From Lysobacter enzymogenes (GTDB lineage: Bacteria; Pseudomonadota; Gammaproteobacteria; Xanthomonadales; Xanthomonadaceae), in assembly GCF_023617245.1 (NCBI RefSeq), contig NZ_CP067396.1:1922001-1986000 (forward strand): DNA of 64,000 nt, written 5' to 3'. The translations under genes and the position numbers were made by a program. A model generated the notes under the pieces. The model ran no database searches. It was not told the origin of the DNA and worked only from the letters and a program-made list of their open reading frames with translations. Positions 35,045-45,049 of the stretch are shown here, one piece after another. Numbering within the stretch: the first letter of the stretch is position 1; every line of letters starts with the position of its first letter.

Positions 35045-36169
35045 TCAGCCCGCCGCTTCGATCAGCTTGCGGATCGGCGCGGGAATGCCGAGTTCGGCCA
35101 GATCCTCGCGCGCGAACCAGCGCAGGCCGTCATTGTCGCCGACCCGCGCGCGCAAGGCGACCGCGCGCCAGCGTCGCGGCTGCAGTTCCAGCTTGTAGTG
35201 GCTGAAGGCGTGGGCGATCGGCGCCAGCGCTTCGCCGTCGGCGTATTCGCCGTCGAGGTGGGTTTCGAACCAGCGCTCGGCCTGCTCTTCGTCCTCGTGC
35301 TGCGGCAGCGTCCACAGCGCCGCCCAGATGCCGGTCGGCGGGCGCCGCTGCAGCAGCACGCGGCCACCGCGGTCGAGCAGCCACAGCACCTGCGCATGCC
35401 GCTGCGGCACCGCCTTGCCCGGCTTGGGCACCGGCAGTTCGGCGGTGCGGCCGTGGACGCGCGCGACGCAGTCGTTCTGCAGCGGGCACAGGATGCAGGC
35501 CGGATCGGCGCGGGTGCACACGGTCGCGCCCAGGTCCATCTGCGCCTGGGTGTAGTCGGTCATGCGCGCCGGCGGCAGGTGCGATTCGGCCAGCGCCCAC
35601 AATCGCTTTTCCACCGCCGGCAGGCCGGGAAAACCGTCGATGCCGTGATAGCGCGCGAGCACCCGCTTGACGTTGCCGTCGAGGATGGCGTGGCGGTCGC
35701 CCCAGGCCTGCGACAGGATCGCCGCGGCGGTGCTGCGGCCGATGCCGGGCAATGCGGTCAGCGCGTCGAGGTCGCGCGGCAGTTCGCCGCCGTGGCGCTC
35801 GACGCAGAGTTTCGCCGCGGCGTGCAGGTTGCGGGCGCGGGCGTAGTAGCCCAGGCCCGACCACAGGCCGAGCACGGTGTCCTGCTCGGCCGCGGCCAGC
35901 GCCGGCAGGTCGGGCAGGCGGGCGACGAAGCGTTCGAAGTAGGGCGCGGCGGTCTTGACCTGGGTCTGCTGCAGCATGATCTCCGACAGCCACACCCGGT
36001 ACGGCGAGCGCGGATGCTGCCAGGGCAGGTCATGGCGGCCGCTGACGTCGAACCAGGCCAGCAGGCGCGCGGCGAAGGTGTCGTCGCCGGCGGCGGCCGG
36101 CGCGGCCGCGGTCGCGGGCTTGCGGCGGGAGCGGGCGGGGGCGTTGGCGCTTTGGCTACGGGCGGTCAT
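35045..36169 (-). CDS. mutY: A/G-specific adenine glycosylase MutY
   Basis: A 374-residue base-excision repair enzyme that removes adenine opposite 8-oxoguanine. The Ala/Arg/Lys-rich N-terminal extension (1-30) is longer than usual. The HhH-GPD domain follows with SEIMLQQTQVKT (Glu catalytic, about 66-77), the helix-hairpin-helix LPGIGRSTAAAILS and catalytic Asp in ILDGNVKRVL (about 160-170). The four-Cys cluster CTRADPACILCPLQNDC (about 219-235) is complete. A C-terminal NUDIX-like 8-oxoG recognition domain (about 255-370) completes it. It lies 13 bp downstream of an AsmA-like gene, with which it probably shares a transcript. Confidence 0.96.
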   Translation of the reverse strand: MTARSQSANAPARSRRKPATAAAPAAAGDDTFAARLLAWFDVSGRHDLPWQHPRSPYRVWLSEIMLQQTQVKTAAPYFERFVARLPDLPALAAAEQDTVLGLWSGLGYYARARNLHAAAKLCVERHGGELPRDLDALTALPGIGRSTAAAILSQAWGDRHAILDGNVKRVLARYHGIDGFPGLPAVEKRLWALAESHLPPARMTDYTQAQMDLGATVCTRADPACILCPLQNDCVARVHGRTAELPVPKPGKAVPQRHAQVLWLLDRGGRVLLQRRPPTGIWAALWTLPQHEDEEQAERWFETHLDGEYADGEALAPIAHAFSHYKLELQPRRWRAVALRARVGDNDGLRWFAREDLAELGIPAPIRKLIEAAG

Positions 36170-36182
36170 TGCGGCTGCGGTA

Positions 36183-37487
36183 TCAGGAGGCCGGCGCGGG
36201 CGCGGCGGCGGGCGGATCGTCTTCGATGCTCACCTCCACGCCTTGCAGCGTGGCGCCGGAGATCTCGATCTTCGGCGTACTCAGGTGTCCGGCCAGCGGC
36301 GGCAACGGCGGGCCGTCCTTGGCTTCGATCCAGGCCAGCATCTGCGGCAGGCGGAAGCGGCCGTCGAACAGGGTCTGCTCGCGTTGGACGCGCAGCGCGG
36401 CGGTGTCGGAGAAATCGGCCTTGCCGTCGTAGTCGAGTTCGAACGCCAGCGGCGCGGCCGATTGCCCCAGCGGCGGCGGCAGCGCCGGCCAGGCCCGCGG
36501 CCAGGCATGGATGCGGCCGCGCCAGCGCAGCGCCAAGGCCTGGCCAAAGCCGAAGCGGCCGCCGGCGTCGAGGTTGGGCACGGCGCTGTCGGCGGCAGCG
36601 CGCAGCGCGGCGCCCATCGGCGCCAGGCTCAGCTCGCCATCGCGGTAGCGCAGCGGGCCGGCCACGCCGAACGCGAACGGCAGGTCGGTGGCGTCTGCAC
36701 CTGCACCAACGCGATAGCGTGCGTCAGCGCCCAGCCGCAGTGCGTCCAGGCCGAGGCCGTCGTCGCCGGCGTGCAGACGCGCGCCGGCGCGCATGCGCAT
36801 CGGCAACCGCCAGTCCTTGGCCTGCACCGCGATCGCGCCGGCTAAGCCGAGGCCGCGCGCGGCGGCGGGGCGTTGCAGGGTCGCATGCAGATCGAACGGC
36901 ACTTCGACGCCGTCGGCCAGCGCGCGGCCGCGCAGACGCCCGCGCACAGGTTTGTCCGGATCGAGTTCGGCGAACTCCACGCCGATGCCTTGCACCGACC
37001 AGCCCGCGGCGGCGACGCGGCCGTCGCGCACCCGCGCGCCGCGGCTCAGGCGCGGGATGTCGAACGGTTCGGTCGAAGCCGGACGCGACGCCAGCCAGCG
37101 CTGGAGTTCGCCGATGTCGAGTTGCGGCGCGTCGAGTTCGATCCGCTCGACGTCGAGCGACGCGCCGGCGGCGCGGATCGTCGTCCACGGCACCGCCAGA
37201 TAGACGCGGCCGGCGCGCAGCAGCGGCTTGTCGCTGCCGGGAACGCGCGCGACCAGGTCGCGCACTTCCAGCATCGGCGTGCCGCGCAGGCGGTACTCGC
37301 TGGCGCCGCTGGCGCTGATCTCCAAGCCGAGCGCGCGTCCGGCCTGGCTCAGGACGATCCAGCCGACCTGGCTCGGCCGCGAGACCCAGCGCAGGCCGAT
37401 CAGCGCGGCCAGCAGCAGCGCCAGGGCGATCCAGAGCCGTTTGCGCGAGCGGCGTGCGGGCGGCGCCGTCGTTTCGGCGGCGGCCAT
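36183..37487 (-). CDS. AsmA-like membrane-anchored protein
   Basis: A 434-residue protein with one N-terminal membrane helix (about 17-34, RLWIALALLLAALIGLRW) and a long periplasmic beta-rich region: an AsmA-type start (LEISASGASEYRLRGTPMLE), then repeated beta strands LRAGRVYLAVPWTTIRAAG and LDVERIELDAPQLDIGELQ. Such proteins belong to the AsmA/TamB-like superfamily linked to lipid transport or outer-membrane assembly. This member is shorter than E. coli AsmA (617 residues). It lies between ftsY and mutY, with spacings of 10 and 13 bp, so the three may be one operon. Confidence 0.72.
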   Translation of the reverse strand: MAAAETTAPPARRSRKRLWIALALLLAALIGLRWVSRPSQVGWIVLSQAGRALGLEISASGASEYRLRGTPMLEVRDLVARVPGSDKPLLRAGRVYLAVPWTTIRAAGASLDVERIELDAPQLDIGELQRWLASRPASTEPFDIPRLSRGARVRDGRVAAAGWSVQGIGVEFAELDPDKPVRGRLRGRALADGVEVPFDLHATLQRPAAARGLGLAGAIAVQAKDWRLPMRMRAGARLHAGDDGLGLDALRLGADARYRVGAGADATDLPFAFGVAGPLRYRDGELSLAPMGAALRAAADSAVPNLDAGGRFGFGQALALRWRGRIHAWPRAWPALPPPLGQSAAPLAFELDYDGKADFSDTAALRVQREQTLFDGRFRLPQMLAWIEAKDGPPLPPLAGHLSTPKIEISGATLQGVEVSIEDDPPAAAPAPAS

Positions 37488-37497
37488 GCGCGGCGCC

Positions 37498-39024
37498 TCA
37501 GCCGCCCAGCGCTTCGGGCAGCAGGGCGTCGACGAAGGCTTCGGCGTCGAACACGCGCAGGTCTTCCGGACGCTCGCCGATGCCGGCGAAGCGGATCGGA
37601 ATGCCGAACTCGCGCGCCAGCGCGAACACCACGCCGCCCTTGGCGGTGCCGTCGAGCTTGGTCACCACCAGGCCGGTGACGCCGACCGCGGCGTGGAACT
37701 GGCGCAACTGCGACAGCGCGTTCTGGCCGGTGGTGCCGTCGATGACCATCAGCACCTCGTGCGGCGCGGTCGCATCGACCTTGGCCAGCACCCGGCGGAT
37801 CTTGCCCAGCTCGGCCATCAGCCCCTGCTGGGTGTGCAGGCGCCCGGCGGTGTCGGCGATCAGCACCTGGGTGCCGCGCGCCTTGGCCGCGGTCAGCGCG
37901 TCGAAGGCGACCGAGGCGGCGTCGGCGTTCTGGCCCTGCGCCACCACCGGCACGCCGTTGCGTTCGCCCCAAGCCTGCAACTGCGCGACCGCGGCGGCGC
38001 GGAAGGTGTCGCCGGCGGCCAGCATCAGCGGCCGGTTCTCGTCGCGGAAGCGCTTGGCCAACTTGCCGATGGTGGTGGTCTTGCCGACGCCGTTGACGCC
38101 GACGGTCAGCACCACGAAGGGTTTTGCGTCGGTGTCGATCGCCAGCGGCTTGGCCACCGGCTGGAGCATGCCGATGAGGTCGGCGCGCAGCGCGGACAGC
38201 AGCGCGTTGGCGTCGGCGAACTCGCGCGACTTCATCCGCTTGCGCAGGTTCTCGACCAGCGCGGTGGTGGCGGTGACGCCGACGTCGGCGGTGATCAGCG
38301 CGGTTTCGATTTCGTCGAGCAGGTCGTCGTCCAGGCGCGGGTTGCGCGAGAACAGGCCGCCGAAGCTGCGGGCGAACGCGCTGTTGCGCAGGCGCTCGCG
38401 CCAGCCGCTCTTGCCGGCGGGGGCGGCGGGCTTGTCGACGTATTCGATGGGAGCGGTTTCGACCGGCGTGAGCGCGACCGGGTCGGTCGTGGCCGGCGCG
38501 GTTTCCCGTGGCGCGAGCGCGGCCGGCGCCACGACCGTGGGCGGCGTCGGCTTGGGCGGTTCGACCTGGGCCGGCGCGGCGGGCGCGGGTGCGGTTGGAG
38601 CCGGTGCGCCAGCGGCCGGCGCGTGAGTCGGCGCGGGCGCAGGCGGGTTCGCGGCGGGCGGCGGCGCAGCGGGCGATGCGACCGGCGTGGACACGGCGGT
38701 TGCGGATCGGGCTTCGACGGGGCGGACTTCGGCGGGCGGCGCTTCGACCGGCGCGGCTTCGACCGGCGTAGCGTCCGGCGTAGCGTCGACCAGCGCGGCC
38801 TCGACCGGCGGGATGTCGACAACGGCCGCCGCGGCGGACCGGGCCTCGTTCTGCGCAGCGGGCGCGGCGTCGGCCGCCGCCTCGGCTGCGCCGCCCTGGG
38901 CCGGCGCATCGGCCGGCGCCTGCGGCTGCGCGCCGGGAATGGCGGCGGCCAGTTCCTCGATGCTGTATTCGCGCTCGGACGGCTTGCCGGCGTCGGGCTT
39001 CTTGCGGCGGAAAAAACTGAGCAT
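37498..39024 (-). CDS. ftsY: Signal recognition particle receptor FtsY
   Basis: A 508-residue SRP receptor GTPase that delivers nascent membrane proteins to SecYEG. The N-terminal A domain (about 1-190) is low-complexity, Ala/Pro/Val/Glu-rich and repetitive (VEAAPVEAPPAEVRPVEA), variable in the family. The NG domain (about 200-508) is complete: the N helix bundle, G1 GVNGVGKTTTIGKLAKRF (about 305), the RAAAVAQL G2-type motif, G3 DTAGRLHTQQGLMAEL and G4 TKLDGTAKGG (about 458-467). The divergent gene is rsmD, an arrangement conserved in proteobacteria. The poorly conserved N-terminus makes the exact start least certain. Confidence 0.96.
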   Translation of the reverse strand: MLSFFRRKKPDAGKPSEREYSIEELAAAIPGAQPQAPADAPAQGGAAEAAADAAPAAQNEARSAAAAVVDIPPVEAALVDATPDATPVEAAPVEAPPAEVRPVEARSATAVSTPVASPAAPPPAANPPAPAPTHAPAAGAPAPTAPAPAAPAQVEPPKPTPPTVVAPAALAPRETAPATTDPVALTPVETAPIEYVDKPAAPAGKSGWRERLRNSAFARSFGGLFSRNPRLDDDLLDEIETALITADVGVTATTALVENLRKRMKSREFADANALLSALRADLIGMLQPVAKPLAIDTDAKPFVVLTVGVNGVGKTTTIGKLAKRFRDENRPLMLAAGDTFRAAAVAQLQAWGERNGVPVVAQGQNADAASVAFDALTAAKARGTQVLIADTAGRLHTQQGLMAELGKIRRVLAKVDATAPHEVLMVIDGTTGQNALSQLRQFHAAVGVTGLVVTKLDGTAKGGVVFALAREFGIPIRFAGIGERPEDLRVFDAEAFVDALLPEALGG

Positions 39025-39106
39025 GAGACGGAAGATGGGGGCATGCGCGAGAATCCGTACATGCTAGCACCGGCCTCCCTCCGCCCCCGATGAACCACGG
39101 TCCGAG

Positions 39107-39778
39107 ATGAACATGTCCAAGCGCGGCCGCTCCGGCGCACGATCCCCGGGCCGGTCCGACGCCGCCCAGAGCAAGGCCGGCGGCGCGCCCGCGCGCGGCC
39201 AGCCCGGCAAGGTCCGCATCATCGGCGGCCGCTGGCGCGGCACCCGTCTGGACGTGGCTGACGCGCCGGGTCTGCGCCCGACCTCCGACCGGGTCCGCGA
39301 GACCTTGTTCAACTGGCTGCAGCCGATGCTGTCCGGCGCGCGCGTGCTCGACCTGTTCGCCGGCAGCGGCGCGCTCGGGCTGGAGGCGCTGTCGCGCGGC
39401 GCCGCCGGCGCGGTGCTGGTGGAACGCGATCCGGCCCTGGCCGCGCAGTTGCGCGCGCTGGCCGCGCGCCTGCCCGGCGGCGAGGCCGCGCAGGTGGTCC
39501 AGGCCGATGCGCTGGCATGGCTGGCGCAGCAACCCGTCGCCGCGGGCGCGGGCGGCGAGGGCGGCGCCGGCTTCGACCTGGCCTTCGTCGATCCGCCGTT
39601 CGCGGCCGGATTGTGGGACGCGGTGTGGCCGGCGCTGTCGCCGCGGCTGGCCCCGGCGGCCTGGCTGTACGTGGAAGCGCCGCTGGCCGCTTCGCTGGCG
39701 CTGCCCGCGCCGTGGCTGCCGCACCGCGAGGGCGCCACCCGCGAGGTGCGCTACGCGTTGTACCGCCGCGCCGGCTGA
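39107..39778 (+). CDS. rsmD: 16S rRNA (guanine(966)-N(2))-methyltransferase RsmD
   Basis: A 223-residue methyltransferase for G966 of 16S rRNA. A basic 35-residue N-terminus precedes VRIIGGRWRGTRLDV and LRPTSDRVRETLFNWL. The SAM motif is VLDLFAGSGALGLEALSRGA (about 80-99); the catalytic-type motif is FVDPPFAAGLW (about 163-173). Starts at ATG 39107 or, six bases later, 39113. Divergent from ftsY across an 82-bp gap, as in many gammaproteobacteria; coaD follows downstream. Confidence 0.94.
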   Translation: MNMSKRGRSGARSPGRSDAAQSKAGGAPARGQPGKVRIIGGRWRGTRLDVADAPGLRPTSDRVRETLFNWLQPMLSGARVLDLFAGSGALGLEALSRGAAGAVLVERDPALAAQLRALAARLPGGEAAQVVQADALAWLAQQPVAAGAGGEGGAGFDLAFVDPPFAAGLWDAVWPALSPRLAPAAWLYVEAPLAASLALPAPWLPHREGATREVRYALYRRAG

Positions 39779-39952
39779 GCGCGCGCCGGGCGCCGGCCGG
39801 CCTCGGCCGCCGTGCCCGGCCGAGGCCGATCCGCCGCGCCGATCCGACCGCCCGTGCAGGTTCCCGCCGCGCGGACGGCTGCTACACTGCGCCGCATCCG
39901 GCGCGGCGGCCTGCCCGCCTCCCGCTCTTTCCCGCGAAGAACGACCCCACGA

Positions 39953-40456
39953 ATGAGCTCGGCCCGCCTGCGCACCGCCGTCTATCCCGGCACGTTCGAC
40001 CCGATCACCAACGGCCACATCGACCTGGTCGACCGCGCCGCTCCGCTGTTCGAGCGCATGATCATCGGCGTGGCCGAAAGCCCGGGCAAAGGCCCGGCGC
40101 TGCCGCTGGACATCCGGGTCGATCTGGCGCGCAAGGCCGTCGCCCACCACGCCCATGTCGAGGTGCGCGGCTTCAACTGCCTGCTCGCGCATTTCGTCGC
40201 CGAAGTCGGCGGCGGGGTGCTGCTGCGCGGGCTGCGCGCGGTCTCGGACTTCGAGTACGAATTCCAGCTGGCGAGCATGAACCGCCACCTGATTCCCGAC
40301 GTCGAAACCCTGTTCCTGACGCCGGCCGAGCAATACGGCTTCATCTCCTCCTCGCTGGTGCGCGAGATCGCGCGCCTGGGCGGCGACGTCTCCGGCTTCG
40401 TGCCGCCGCAGGTCGCGCAAGCGCTGCAGGACGAATGGCAGCGCCGGCAGCCCTGA
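39953..40456 (+). CDS. coaD: Phosphopantetheine adenylyltransferase
   Basis: A 167-residue nucleotidyltransferase that makes dephospho-CoA from 4'-phosphopantetheine and ATP, the penultimate step of CoA synthesis. The N-terminal AVYPGTFDPITNGHIDLVDR contains the TxGH-like ATP motif (TNGH). GVLLRGLRAVSDFEYEFQLA (about 88-107) and the late ISSSLVREIARLGGDVSGF (ISSS/ISSTLVR motif) complete the family set. Starts at ATG 39953. Lies 174 bp after rsmD on the same strand. Confidence 0.97.
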   Translation: MSSARLRTAVYPGTFDPITNGHIDLVDRAAPLFERMIIGVAESPGKGPALPLDIRVDLARKAVAHHAHVEVRGFNCLLAHFVAEVGGGVLLRGLRAVSDFEYEFQLASMNRHLIPDVETLFLTPAEQYGFISSSLVREIARLGGDVSGFVPPQVAQALQDEWQRRQP

Positions 40457-40520
40457 GCCCGCCGGCGCGACACCGATTCCAACCCAAGCCACAACGAACC
40501 GATACCCAAGGGGCCTACCG

Positions 40521-41015
40521 ATGAAAACTTCCTCCCGTCTGCTGCTGATCGCCTGCCTGGCGCTGCCGTTCGTCGCCGCCTGCCAGAAGGAGGAGAAGAA
40601 GGAAGCCGCCGCCGAGACCGCGCCGCTGTCGGCGCCCAAGACCAGCGACGAGAACGCCTGGAGCGCGTACCTGACCGACGTGATCAAGCGCAATCTCGAC
40701 GGCGTGACCGGCAGCACCTACGTCTACACCCTGCCGGCGCCGGAAGCGCCGACCTTCCAGGGCGACTACGACCGCATGCTGGAAAAGGCCCAGGCCGACA
40801 TGAGCCGCGGCGTGCTGGAAGGCAACCTGGTGGCGTTCGGTTCGCCGAACTCGGCCAAGTCGGCCGACCTGGCCGTGGCCTCGTTCGAGAAGGTCGACCC
40901 GAACACCATGAAGGGCGTGAAGTTCATCTTCGTCGGCGACGCCGCCGACAGCGAGCGGGTCAAGGCCGCGGTGACCCCGGCCGGCGTGAACTACACCTTC
41001 GTCGAAGCGAAGTAA
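40521..41015 (+). CDS. Conserved lipoprotein of unknown function
   Basis: A 164-residue lipoprotein. The signal sequence MKTSSRLLLIACLALPFVAA ends at the lipobox Cys (residue 21). A charged linker (QKEEKKEAAAETAP) and an alpha/beta domain follow (ENAWSAYLTDVIKRNLDG; GNLVAFGSPNSAKSADLAVA; KGVKFIFVGDAADSERVKAA). The end VTPAGVNYTFVEAK recalls proteins conserved in xanthomonads between coaD and a YfhL ferredoxin. No activity is known. A strong terminator follows. Confidence 0.72.
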   Translation: MKTSSRLLLIACLALPFVAACQKEEKKEAAAETAPLSAPKTSDENAWSAYLTDVIKRNLDGVTGSTYVYTLPAPEAPTFQGDYDRMLEKAQADMSRGVLEGNLVAFGSPNSAKSADLAVASFEKVDPNTMKGVKFIFVGDAADSERVKAAVTPAGVNYTFVEAK

Positions 41016-41067
41016 GCCCGCGCCGCGCCGGTTCCGGCGCGCCGCTGGTTGAAGCTCCGGCTTTGCC

Positions 41068-41100
41068 GATTCGGGCCGCGTATGCGGCCCGAATCTTTTT
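41068..41100 (+). terminator. Intrinsic terminator after the lipoprotein gene
   Basis: Perfect stem GATTCGGGCCGC-GTAT-GCGGCCCGAATC followed by five T's. Confidence 0.9.
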
Positions 41101-41272
41101 GGGCCCGCCGCTAGCCGCGCAAGCGGCCCGAGCCGCTTCGACAGGCCGGTCGGGCCCGCCGCGACACGCAGCATCCCGGCCCGGCGCTATGCCCCGGGCC
41201 GGCGCCGGCCTAAACTGGCCGTCCGAGCCGGCCCTCCCTCCGCGCCGCCGCGCCGGCGCCTTCGAACCGCCC

Positions 41273-41521
41273 ATGTCGCTGAAGATCAACGAACTCTGCG
41301 TCAACTGCGACGTCTGCGAGCCGGCCTGCCCCAATCAGGCCATCGCCCAGGGCGAGAGCATCTATGTCATCGATCCGGCGCGCTGCACCGAGTGCGTCGG
41401 CCATTACGACGAACCGCAGTGCGTGATGGTGTGCCCGGTCGAATGCATCGACCCGGATCCCGAATTCGTCGAATCGCAAACGCAGTTGCTCGACAAGCTG
41501 CGCCGCCTACAACAGGAGTGA
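41273..41521 (+). CDS. YfhL-type 4Fe-4S dicluster ferredoxin
   Basis: An 82-residue ferredoxin with two cluster-binding sets: CVNCDVCEPACPNQAI (residues about 9-24) and CTECVGHYDEPQCVMVCPVE (about 38-57). The GHYDEPQC insertion in the second set is diagnostic of the YfhL/alveolate-type short ferredoxins. It probably transfers electrons in the cytosol; the partner is unknown. Start ATG 41273. It ends 5 bp before the ggt start, so both may be co-transcribed. Confidence 0.93.
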   Translation: MSLKINELCVNCDVCEPACPNQAIAQGESIYVIDPARCTECVGHYDEPQCVMVCPVECIDPDPEFVESQTQLLDKLRRLQQE

Positions 41522-41526
41522 ACCCG

Positions 41527-43281
41527 ATGCGCAAGGCGCTGCGGCCGCGAGCCGGTCTGATGTCCCCGTGGTTGCTGGCCTCGTTGCTGCTGATCGCCGC
41601 GCCCGCGTACTGCAAGACGCCGGCCGCGCCGGCGCACGCACCGGCGGCCCAACCGGCCGCCGCGCATCCGCCGGGCACCGCCATCGCCAGCGCGCATTCG
41701 CTGTCCACCCAGGCGGGGCTGGAGATCGTGCGCCAGGGCGGCAACGCCTTCGATGCCGCGATCGCGGTGTCGTCGACCTTGTCGGTAGTCGAGCCGATCA
41801 GCTCCGGCATCGGCGGCGGCGGCTTCTTCCTGCTGCACGACGCCAAGACCGGCCGCGACGTGTTCCTCGACGCGCGCGAGACCGCGCCGGCCGCAGCCAC
41901 ACCTTCGGCCTATCTGGACGCCAAGGGCGAACTCAACCGCGACCGCGCCACCAACGGCCCGTGGTCGGCCGGCATTCCCGGCCTGCCGGCGGCGCTGGTG
42001 CACCTGGCGCAGAAGTACGGCAAGTTGCCGCTGAAGACCTCGCTGGCGCCGGCGATCCGCATCGCCCGCGAAGGGTTCGAGGTGTATCCGCGCCTGGAGA
42101 AGGGCTACGGCAGCCGGCGCGAAGTGATGGAGCGCTACCGCGGCACCCGCGAGGTGTTCCTCGCCGACGGTTCGCCGCCGAAGGCCGGCGAGATCCTCAA
42201 GCAACCCGACCTGGCGCGCACGCTGGAACTGCTCGCGGCCAAGGGCTACGACGGTTTCTATCGCGGCGACGTCGGCGCCAAGCTGCTGGCCGCGGTCAAG
42301 GAGGAAGGCGGGCAGTGGAAGCCGGAGGAGCTGTCCGGCTACAAGGTGGTCGAGCGCGAACCGCTGCGGCTGAAGTACCGCGGCTGGGACATCGTCACCG
42401 CGCCGCCGCCGTCCTCGGGCGGCGTGGCGATGGCCGAGATCCTGCAGATCCTGGAAGGCTGGGACCTCAGCAAGCTCGACCCCGCCCACCGCACCCACAT
42501 CATCGCCGAGGCGATGCGCCGCGCGTATCGCGACCGCACCATCTACCTCGGCGATCCGGACTTCGTGAAGATGCCGCTGGCGCGCCTGACCAGCCGCGAC
42601 TACGCCGCCGGCCTGCGCGCCACCATTCATCCCGAGAAGGCCACGCCCAGCGACCTGCTGTCGGGCCAGCCGGCGCCGCTGGAGGACGACGAGACCACCC
42701 ACTTCTCGATCATCGACGCGCAGGGCAACCGGGTCTCGGCGACCCAGACGGTGAACCTGCTGTACGGCTCGGGCATGGTCGCGCCCGGCACCGGCGTGCT
42801 GCTCAACAACGAGATGGACGACTTCGCCCTGCGCCCGGGCACGCCCAACGCCTTCGGCGTGATGGGCTTCGCCGCCAACGCGCCGGAGCCGGGCAAGCGC
42901 ATGCTCAGCTCGATGACGCCGAGCTTCCTGGAATCCAAGGACAAGGTGATCGCGGTCGGCGCGCCCGGCGGCAGCCGCATCATCACCCAGGTGATGCTGG
43001 CGGTGCTGGCGTACGACGCCGGCCTGGCGCCGCAGCAGGTGGCCGCGCAGCCGCGCATCCACCACCAGTGGATGCCCGACGCGATCTCGGCCGAGGCCGG
43101 CGCGCTCGACGCCGACACCGTGGCCAAGCTGCAAGCGATGGGCCACAAGGTCAACGCCGGCGAATCGACCTGGGGCAACCTGCAGACGGTGATGTGGGAC
43201 AAGGCCGGCAACACCCTGTCCGGCGGCACCGATCCGCGCAATCCGGTCGGGCAGGCGGACGTGTTGTTGAGCCGGCCCTGA
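41527..43281 (+). CDS. ggt: Gamma-glutamyltransferase, periplasmic
   Basis: A 584-residue Ntn-hydrolase precursor that hydrolyses or transpeptidates glutathione. Signal peptide about 1-29 (LLASLLLIAAPAYC). The large-subunit region has GGNAFDAAIAVSSTLSVVEP and SSGIGGGGFFLLHDAKTGRD. The autoprocessing site and catalytic Thr lie in DDETTHFSIIDAQGNRVSA (about residue 396), giving large and small subunits of ordinary size. The late PGGSRIITQVMLAVL is the conserved glycine-rich loop. Follows the ferredoxin by 5 bp. Downstream 146 bp separate it from the next gene. Confidence 0.96.
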   Translation: MRKALRPRAGLMSPWLLASLLLIAAPAYCKTPAAPAHAPAAQPAAAHPPGTAIASAHSLSTQAGLEIVRQGGNAFDAAIAVSSTLSVVEPISSGIGGGGFFLLHDAKTGRDVFLDARETAPAAATPSAYLDAKGELNRDRATNGPWSAGIPGLPAALVHLAQKYGKLPLKTSLAPAIRIAREGFEVYPRLEKGYGSRREVMERYRGTREVFLADGSPPKAGEILKQPDLARTLELLAAKGYDGFYRGDVGAKLLAAVKEEGGQWKPEELSGYKVVEREPLRLKYRGWDIVTAPPPSSGGVAMAEILQILEGWDLSKLDPAHRTHIIAEAMRRAYRDRTIYLGDPDFVKMPLARLTSRDYAAGLRATIHPEKATPSDLLSGQPAPLEDDETTHFSIIDAQGNRVSATQTVNLLYGSGMVAPGTGVLLNNEMDDFALRPGTPNAFGVMGFAANAPEPGKRMLSSMTPSFLESKDKVIAVGAPGGSRIITQVMLAVLAYDAGLAPQQVAAQPRIHHQWMPDAISAEAGALDADTVAKLQAMGHKVNAGESTWGNLQTVMWDKAGNTLSGGTDPRNPVGQADVLLSRP

Positions 43282-43427
43282 GCGGCGGCCAGGCAGGCGA
43301 GGCGCGCGCCCGCACCGCTTGCCTTGCCCGCACCGCATCGATTCCCCTCATTCCCGATTCCGCCTTCCCAAGGTAGATTGCGCCGCATGAGCCGCACCCG
43401 GACGCGGCCGTACAGGGGACCACGGCA

Positions 43428-44015
43428 GTGAGCGACGACAACGACAAGCGCTGGTATACCCGCGTGCCTGCGATCTCGGTCGCGCTGGTGGCCTTCCTGG
43501 TGACCCTGACCACGCTGGTCAACAACGTGCGCGAGATCGGCGGGCTCAAGGACAAAAAGCCGGCCGCCACCGTCGCCGCGCCGGCCACCCCGGCGCCCGA
43601 GGTCAAGCCGGCCGAGCCCAAGGCGCCGACGCGCTATTCGGTGGTGCTGACGCTGGAGAAGATCGAAGTCGTCAACGACGGCACCAGCGGCAGCACGTCG
43701 TGGACCTTCGACGTCAGCGCCGGCGGCCAGGACCTGTTCGAGCTGCCCGCGCGCGACTACAACGACGCCGAGGACAGCCGCATCGCCACGCCGCGCACCA
43801 GCGATCCGTCGATGGGCCGGGTCACCTTGGTGCCGGGCCAGGAAATGCTGGTGAAGATCAGCGGCCGCTCCGGCGGACTGATCAGCAAGCTGTCGGCGAG
43901 CGGCACCGCGACCTTGGTCGCCGAGCGCGCGCTGGCGCCGGTCAAGGTGGTCGCGGCCGATCCGCGCGACGGCGAGTTCATTTTCCATTTCGCCACGGCG
44001 GCGACGCCGCAGTGA
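43428..44015 (+). CDS. Membrane-anchored hypothetical protein
   Basis: A 195-residue protein starting at a GTG (VSDDNDKRWYTRVPA). One membrane helix (about 15-33, ISVALVAFLVTLTTLVNN), a Pro/Ala/Lys-rich linker (45-67) and a beta-rich periplasmic domain (YSVVLTLEKIEVVNDGTSGS; MGRVTLVPGQEMLVKISG). No family is recognised. Single-gene unit between ggt and an MBL hydrolase. Confidence 0.7.
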   Translation: MSDDNDKRWYTRVPAISVALVAFLVTLTTLVNNVREIGGLKDKKPAATVAAPATPAPEVKPAEPKAPTRYSVVLTLEKIEVVNDGTSGSTSWTFDVSAGGQDLFELPARDYNDAEDSRIATPRTSDPSMGRVTLVPGQEMLVKISGRSGGLISKLSASGTATLVAERALAPVKVVAADPRDGEFIFHFATAATPQ

Positions 44016-44158
44016 AGCGAGGGGATCGGCAATAAAGGTTCGGGAATCGAACGCGGCCGCGTTCGCGCTTCCGCCTCGCCGATCGCCCATTCCCGCTTCA
44101 CGCCCCAACGCCTAAAATCGAACCCCACTCAGCCGACGCCCGCGAGGGCGATGCCGCC

Positions 44159-45045
<887 letters not shown>

Positions 45046-45049
<4 letters not shown>
